DNA from: Cloacimonetes bacterium UBA6081
GTDB lineage: Bacteria > Cloacimonadota > Cloacimonadia > Cloacimonadales > Cloacimonadaceae
NCBI GenBank assembly: GCA_002428685.1
Contig: DIXL01000066.1
Coordinates: forward strand, 1 to 11,080
Reading direction: 5' to 3'
DNA: 11,080 nucleotides
Part shown: positions 7,022-11,080 of the stretch, piece by piece
Position numbering within the stretch: position 1 is the stretch's first letter
How the letters are laid out: every line of letters begins with the position of its first letter
Notes under the pieces: generated by a model
Database searches by the model: none
Seen by the model: only the letters and a program-made list of their open reading frames with translations
Told to the model about the DNA's origin: nothing
Translations under genes and position numbers: made by a program

Positions 7022-7941
7022 TGGAAAAAATCCTAAGCGGGAAACCTGTAGCCAATTTGATTTCCAAAGCCTGTAAAAGCCTCATTGATCAATATCAGTT
7101 AAAGCCAAAAATGCTCTTGATTCAGGTCGGCGAAGACCCGGCTTCTTCCTATTATGTGCAAAGCATCGTAAGCAGCGGCCAAAAGCTGGGCTGCCTATGT
7201 GAGCTGCTAACTCTGCCGGACAATACCGAACAGGCCACCCTGATTGAGCTTATAAACTCTGCCAATGCGGATGCATCAGTTAATGGCATCATGATTCAAA
7301 AACCCCTTCCTGCCCACCTCAACGACAGCATTATCAATTGTGCCATCAACCCTAATAAAGACCTTGATTGCCTGCATCCGCTTAATTTGGGTAAAATCAT
7401 GATGGAAAGTGATGGCTTTTTGCCTTGCACTCCCGCAGCAGTGTTGTTTTGCATGATCCATTACGGAATAGACCCCTCAGGCAAAAACCTGGTTATTTTG
7501 GGACGCAGCAATGTAGTAGGAAAACCTCTTGCCAATATGCTGCTGTGGAAGAAACCCTTTGCCAATGCAACCGTAACGGTATGTCATAGCCGCACCACTA
7601 ATATAGATAGAATCACGTCCGCAGCAGACATAATTATAGCCGCAATTGGCAAACCGAATTTTGTAAATGCAGACATGATAAAAGAAAATTGTGTTCTGCT
7701 TGACGTGGGAATTAACGAACAAAAAAACGAGCTTGGCCAGGCAGTTTATGTAGGAGACATTGACTATAACTCTTGCTTTAACAAAGCTTTGGCTATTACT
7801 CCCGTGCCTGGTGGAATTGGCCGGATTACCACTTCCATGCTCTATTTGAACCTGATTAAGGCTACTTTGGATGCCAAAAACATAAACAAAACTATTGACG
7901 AATATCTCGCACTTATTTTCAGTGGAAATAGACAAGAATAA
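7021..7941 (+). CDS. folD: FolD-like methylenetetrahydrofolate dehydrogenase/cyclohydrolase, catalytic Lys replaced
   Basis: Family member of the enzyme that interconverts methylene-, methenyl- and formyl-tetrahydrofolate in one-carbon metabolism; 306 residues against ~290 usual. Recognisable elements are: GEDPASSYYV at 37-46; IQKPLP at 92-97 with the conserved Gln93; DLDCLHPLNLG at 114-124 with Asp116; PCTPAAV at 135-141; the nucleotide-binding GRSNVVGKPLA at 161-171; TVTVCHSRT at 184-192; and TPVPGGIGRIT at 260-270. The fold is clear, but Ile49 (codon 7165-7167) sits where the family has its catalytic lysine (E. coli Lys54 in YVASK). Further changes: Lys94 for Leu in VQLPLP, Ala140 for Gly in PCTPxG, and Arg268 for Pro in GGVGPMT. 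The reading frame is intact, so it is not a decayed gene by sequence. The stop-start overlap with ymdB is TAATG (1 nt), with a strong AGGAG at 7011-7015. Confidence 0.9.
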   Translation: MEKILSGKPVANLISKACKSLIDQYQLKPKMLLIQVGEDPASSYYVQSIVSSGQKLGCLCELLTLPDNTEQATLIELINSANADASVNGIMIQKPLPAHLNDSIINCAINPNKDLDCLHPLNLGKIMMESDGFLPCTPAAVLFCMIHYGIDPSGKNLVILGRSNVVGKPLANMLLWKKPFANATVTVCHSRTTNIDRITSAADIIIAAIGKPNFVNADMIKENCVLLDVGINEQKNELGQAVYVGDIDYNSCFNKALAITPVPGGIGRITTSMLYLNLIKATLDAKNINKTIDEYLALIFSGNRQE

Positions 7942-7964
7942 ACCTAAGATGTTTGGGAGGAATG

Positions 7965-10397
7965 ATGCAAGTTAAGAGTGTTAAACTCTTGTCCATCATT
8001 GTGATGATTCTGATTATCCTGTTAATGGTAACAGGTTGCGGTAAATCGGGAAACCGCTTTGCCAATATCGCACCCACTATTAAAATAACCTCGTTTGAAG
8101 GTTGGGATAGCACCTATGTATCCGCAGAATATGATACTACACTTACCTACACTTTTCAACAACGCATTTATTGGCATGCCACAGACCCTGATGGCATCAT
8201 TGCCGGCTATGCATTCCGTATTTTAGATGATAATAATATGCCTGTGGCCACTCCTGGCTATCACCACATTGATTCTGCGGGCGAACTTACTCCCCAAAAC
8301 CTGTTGGCAATTGGCAACGGCTGGGTGATTCATTACCTGCCTGGTGCAGATCAATCAATCTCTCTTGATGATCCAAATGCAGCAAAATCCATCTGGACTT
8401 CCCAAAAGTATGCTGTGATCAATTTCCCCAGCTCTGATGCACAGGGCAATCCCATCACCAATTACAGCCGCTTTGAAGTGGTGGCCATAGACAATCGTGG
8501 TGCCATTACTGCCCAGCCCGCCTGGCGTAATTTTAAAACAACTTCTGCCCGCCCCAAATGCATGATCACTACCACGAAAGGCAATCCCAATGGCAAGCTG
8601 GTTGGTGCAGGTATTAAACTGCACTTTTCCATGGAAGATTTTGACCCCTTCATTGCCGCCATCCCCTTTAAATATGAATTCAAGATAATGAAGACAAATC
8701 TAAATGGCTCCAGCATAATTCCGGGCTCAGAATCCGAATGGATTTCCACAGATAGCGACGATGCAGTTACATCTGATGACCTGGATAGAATTTATGAGTA
8801 TTTGTTAACCAGATACACTTCTCCAGCTTTGGAATTTGATTATGACGAATCTGGCAATGCTATGCGCCAAACCCGCATTACTGCCAGAGTTACCGACATG
8901 GCTGGAGTTGTTTCCGTTCCTGATTCAAACACAGTTTTAACTTTCAAGGTGAAGCAGGGATTTCGTCCCAAAGCCCTTGTCTGGCCAACCAAAACTTATG
9001 CCCTTGGCAACAATCATTACGAGGACTGGGGTGATGACAGCACTCCCGAAACCATACCCAACACCATCTCTCAGGGTGCTATTCGTTATGCTTCGCCTTT
9101 CTACAAAGACATAGATGGCAAACTTACCGCAGTCTATTCCAACAACATAAGAGTTTGGCTCCGTTGGGGATGGTATGGAGAGTATGGCAATGTAATCGGT
9201 GAATCATCAGTCGATTATGGTGATACCACCAATTTGAATCCTATGCCTTACAACAAAAAAGTGGATGTGGTTTTGGACTATCGCAGTTCCGGAGCTGCGG
9301 GAAACTACTTTAGCGAAATCACCGCTTTCCATCTGCGTTTTGATGGTGAACCTTACTATTATCCGCCCTATGCAAATTCCATTGTTACAGATAATAATGG
9401 CCTGCGCTGGCTGAAGATTCCGGTAAATTCTCCCCTGGGTCAAACCATTGTTCTAACCAGCGGACAGCTACCTATGCCCGAAGGAACAGAGCCGGGTGAA
9501 CACACATTCGAGATTAAGGTAGAGGATTTGCAGCAAGAAACCGATCCCTCTCCCGCAAGATTCAAGTTTTACCTGCATAATTACATAGAGCCGGCCAACC
9601 GTAATGGCATCCTGGTGATTGACGATGACACAAGTCATCCATCTTATTCACCCGACGCTGTTGTGGCTGAAAAGTATGAAAGCATGCTATCCGATTATAC
9701 GGGCTTGAAGACCTATATTAAGCGCAGCACCCTGGCAACCCCTGGAAACACCGTTCCGGATGCCCGCGACCGCCATCTGGCTTTTAGCGATTTACAGAAA
9801 TACAAACTGGTGATTTACCACAGTGACAGCCCCGTATCCACAGGAAATCTGGAATTTGATGTAGATGGATTGGCTATGTATTTGCTGAGGGGTGGAAACA
9901 TGGTTGTTTCTCATACAAACAACCTGGCGCAAGCTATCTCTGCCATCAGTTACAACCGTTCGCGCTACACTTTCTACAGCTACCTTGGCCTACCCATGGT
10001 TCCTGATATAAAAGTCTTAAGCAGCTCAGCCCAAACCCGCACCTTTTTCCAAAAAGCTGTGGCAACTCCAGGCTTGAATTATAACAATGTTGATGTGCAG
10101 TTTGACGATCCACCCAGCTTTAATCCACTGGTTAATGCTTACGATGGTCTTTCGCTAATTTCTTACATCGCTTCTACTAACGCAGAAGTTGTTTACAGGC
10201 TTGGTTGCAAACCGGTGGGTTATTCTGTATCACCTCCAACTCAAGCCCAATTCGATCTCTATAACAACCAAATTGTCGGAACCAGAAAAGTGAATGCAAA
10301 TAACAGCAAAACCTACCTGTTTACCTTCCCTCTTTCCTATATGCAGGAAGATGATACCAAAACCATGATGAACCAAATCATCAGCGAAGTAATGTAA
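7965..10397 (+). CDS. Large surface-type lipoprotein of unknown function
   Basis: An 810-residue predicted lipoprotein. Residues 1-24 form a lipoprotein signal peptide (KSVK, then a hydrophobic stretch) ending in the lipobox VTGC, with Cys25 as the lipid-bearing residue. Gly at +2 rather than Asp would favour outer-membrane sorting in a Gram-negative cell. The N-terminal two thirds look like beta-rich Ig/fibronectin-type modules at about 34-195, 196-330 and 333-540, judged from repeated segments such as FEVVAIDNRGA, ARVTDMAG and HTFEIKVEDL. The last ~265 residues begin with NGILVIDDD (about 545) and include YKLVIYHSD and YLLRGGNMVVSH, which resembles a class I glutamine-amidotransferase-like Rossmann fold, but I see no catalytic Cys-His-Glu triad. 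No family name can be given. I chose ATG 7965, four nt after GGGAGG (7955-7960); ATG 7962 is also possible. It lies 23 nt after folD and ends TAATAA before a strong terminator. Confidence 0.85.
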   Translation: MQVKSVKLLSIIVMILIILLMVTGCGKSGNRFANIAPTIKITSFEGWDSTYVSAEYDTTLTYTFQQRIYWHATDPDGIIAGYAFRILDDNNMPVATPGYHHIDSAGELTPQNLLAIGNGWVIHYLPGADQSISLDDPNAAKSIWTSQKYAVINFPSSDAQGNPITNYSRFEVVAIDNRGAITAQPAWRNFKTTSARPKCMITTTKGNPNGKLVGAGIKLHFSMEDFDPFIAAIPFKYEFKIMKTNLNGSSIIPGSESEWISTDSDDAVTSDDLDRIYEYLLTRYTSPALEFDYDESGNAMRQTRITARVTDMAGVVSVPDSNTVLTFKVKQGFRPKALVWPTKTYALGNNHYEDWGDDSTPETIPNTISQGAIRYASPFYKDIDGKLTAVYSNNIRVWLRWGWYGEYGNVIGESSVDYGDTTNLNPMPYNKKVDVVLDYRSSGAAGNYFSEITAFHLRFDGEPYYYPPYANSIVTDNNGLRWLKIPVNSPLGQTIVLTSGQLPMPEGTEPGEHTFEIKVEDLQQETDPSPARFKFYLHNYIEPANRNGILVIDDDTSHPSYSPDAVVAEKYESMLSDYTGLKTYIKRSTLATPGNTVPDARDRHLAFSDLQKYKLVIYHSDSPVSTGNLEFDVDGLAMYLLRGGNMVVSHTNNLAQAISAISYNRSRYTFYSYLGLPMVPDIKVLSSSAQTRTFFQKAVATPGLNYNNVDVQFDDPPSFNPLVNAYDGLSLISYIASTNAEVVYRLGCKPVGYSVSPPTQAQFDLYNNQIVGTRKVNANNSKTYLFTFPLSYMQEDDTKTMMNQIISEVM

Positions 10398-10418
10398 TAA
10401 ACCAAATCAACTAATAGC

Positions 10419-10450
10419 AAAGCCGGCTTCTTTTGAGGCCGGCTTTTTTT
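10419..10450 (+). terminator. Rho-independent terminator after the lipoprotein gene
   Basis: AAAGCCGGC at 10419-10427 pairs with GCCGGCTTT at 10438-10446 (9 bp, six of them G-C), with a 10-nt loop and seven Ts at 10444-10450. It sits 22 nt after the lipoprotein stop and ends the rny-ymdB-folD-lipoprotein unit. Confidence 0.92.
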
Positions 10451-10452
10451 GA

Positions 10453-10511
10453 GGTGTAGTCCACCCACACATATATCTCCTTTTCTCCCTGCAAGCTTGC
10501 ACTACTACACC
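10453..10511. repeat. Inverted repeat enclosing a 12-bp palindrome
   Basis: GGTGTAGT at 10453-10460 is matched by ACTACACC at 10504-10511, an 8-bp inverted repeat. The interval includes the perfect palindrome TGCAAGCTTGCA at 10490-10501, which shares the TGCAAG string with the 20-bp repeats at the left end of the window. Role unknown. Confidence 0.6.
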
Positions 10512-10555
10512 ATTACTATGGCACTGCTATAGCATTGCTATGAACCATAGTAATG
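10511..10555. repeat. 11-bp perfect inverted repeat with a triplicated motif
   Basis: CATTACTATGG at 10511-10521 and CCATAGTAATG at 10545-10555 are exact reverse complements, separated by 23 nt. The left arm and spacer read as three near-repeats of 11 bp (ATTACTATGGC, ACTGCTATAGC, ATTGCTATGAA) at 10512-10522, 10523-10533 and 10534-10544. There is no T-run, so it is not a terminator. It may be a dispersed intergenic repeat or a protein-binding array. Confidence 0.7.
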
Positions 10556-10944
10556 CTCCCCTAATGCGATACTGATCAACAAGAATTGATAAGAATCAAG
10601 ATTTTTTTAGAGTTTCTTATGACAAGACTGTTCAGACAAATAGGTATTATGTTCAATAAATTAGCAGTTGCAAATGCGGAAAAAGTGGGCGAGACCGACC
10701 TATAATCGTATTGTGTCTCAAATTGACACATCGTCTCAGCTGTAACCATAAAACCATCAAACTAATGATTTTTCTCCAAAATATGCCTTTCTGCCAGAGC
10801 TGTTATTTTAGGGCACAATATGGACAATATGTATATTTACTAATCTTTCCAACACCTAAGTTATTGAAAAATAGTGTGCGATTTAGACATTGATGCAAGC
10901 TAATATATTATATTGCTTCACGATAAAAGTATTTGCAATTATCG
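10556..10944. other. AT-rich intergenic stretch without a supported gene
   Basis: About 390 bp, more AT-rich than the rest of the window, where I find no gene. The longest reading frame (TTG at 10711, 60 codons) has no ribosome binding site and an amino-acid mix unlike a real protein. Weak structure only: ATAAGAA at 10589-10595 with TTCTTAT at 10614-10620, and TGTGTC at 10712-10717 with GACACA at 10725-10730. A perfect TATAAT at 10701-10706 has no -35 partner. I see no tRNA and no reverse-transcriptase remnant. Confidence 0.6.
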
Positions 10945-11011
10945 CTCCGTACGCACGGTTCTGTGAGAGGGATGATGCTGGTTTTGATCATCCAGCATCA
11001 CTCTACTCGAT
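10945..11011 (+). mobile_element. 3'-end remnant of a group II intron
   Basis: ACGCACGGTTCTGTGAGAGGG at 10951-10971 (first 20 bases shown by key string CGCACGGTTCTGTGAG) resembles the 3' strand of domain V and the linker of bacterial group II introns. A domain VI-like hairpin follows (GATGCTGG 10974-10981 with CCAGCATC 10992-10999, 10-nt loop), then CTCTACTCGAT to about 11011, a typical intron 3' terminus. Domain V appears shortened: CCGT at 10947-10950 is followed almost at once by ACGG at 10955-10958, so the distal helix and GNRA loop are missing. No intron-encoded reverse transcriptase or 5' end lies within the window, so this looks like an inactive fragment. Recognised from memory of intron ends; a structure-based search was not possible. 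Confidence 0.55.
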
Positions 11012-11047
11012 TCAGATAGAAAACCCCACGACGCCACCACCAAATAA

Positions 11048-11060
11048 GTCCCGTAGGGAC
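11048..11060. repeat. Short REP-like palindrome GTCCC-GTA-GGGAC
   Basis: GTCCCGTAGGGAC is a 5-bp stem with a 3-nt loop, set in AAGTCCCGTAGGGACGGCAT. Very similar strings recur as dispersed intergenic palindromes in many bacterial genomes, sometimes with TnpA-like transposases. Only one copy is visible here and the window ends shortly after it. Confidence 0.45.
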
Positions 11061-11080
11061 GGCATTTTACATGAAACAAT

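Noticed and set aside
7953..7964. Earlier start for the lipoprotein at TTG 7953
   Set aside because: It would place the start before and within the GGGAGG ribosome binding site.
10589..10620. Hairpin with nearby T-run as a second terminator
   Set aside because: The 7-bp stem is nearly all A-T and the T-run lies in the loop rather than after the stem.
10701..10706. TATAAT as a promoter in the right intergenic region
   Set aside because: There is no -35 element at 16-18 nt, no extended -10, and no gene downstream within the window.

Overview
The window looks like a chromosomal housekeeping region of a Gram-negative bacterium in the FCB sphere. The gene order (pheS-pheT-coiled coil-zapA-6S RNA-rny-ymdB-folD) and the large surface-type lipoprotein would suit a Cloacimonadota-like organism, but that placement is inferred from protein style and context; no database search was possible. 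The genes read as intact, all lie on the + strand, and most overlap or nearly touch.

Layout. Positions 1-120 hold six tandem copies of a 20-bp repeat, cut by the window edge. After a 126-bp leader, pheS (TTG start) and pheT overlap by 4 bp (ATGA). They are followed by a short coiled-coil protein whose ribosome binding site lies in the end of pheT, and by zapA. This set couples phenylalanyl-tRNA synthetase to FtsZ-ring assembly genes. Between zapA and rny is a structured RNA of about 150 nt with its own promoter and a terminator-like 3' end. I read it as 6S RNA, the regulator of RNA polymerase. Next come rny (RNase Y), a YmdB-type metallophosphoesterase, folD and an 810-residue lipoprotein, spaced 0, -1 and 23 nt apart. 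A strong intrinsic terminator at 10419-10450 ends this unit.

The last 630 bp carry no convincing gene. They contain two adjacent inverted repeats, an AT-rich stretch, what looks like the 3' end of a group II intron with no reverse transcriptase nearby, and a small GTCCC/GGGAC palindrome of the dispersed intergenic type.

The points most worth a second look are these: FolD has isoleucine where the catalytic lysine of the family belongs, plus other motif changes; the 6S RNA candidate has a predicted promoter matching the edge of its closing stem and a competing long helix; and the flanking non-coding DNA is rich in repeats. I see no defence system, toxin-antitoxin pair, CRISPR array or other clearly new multi-gene system here.
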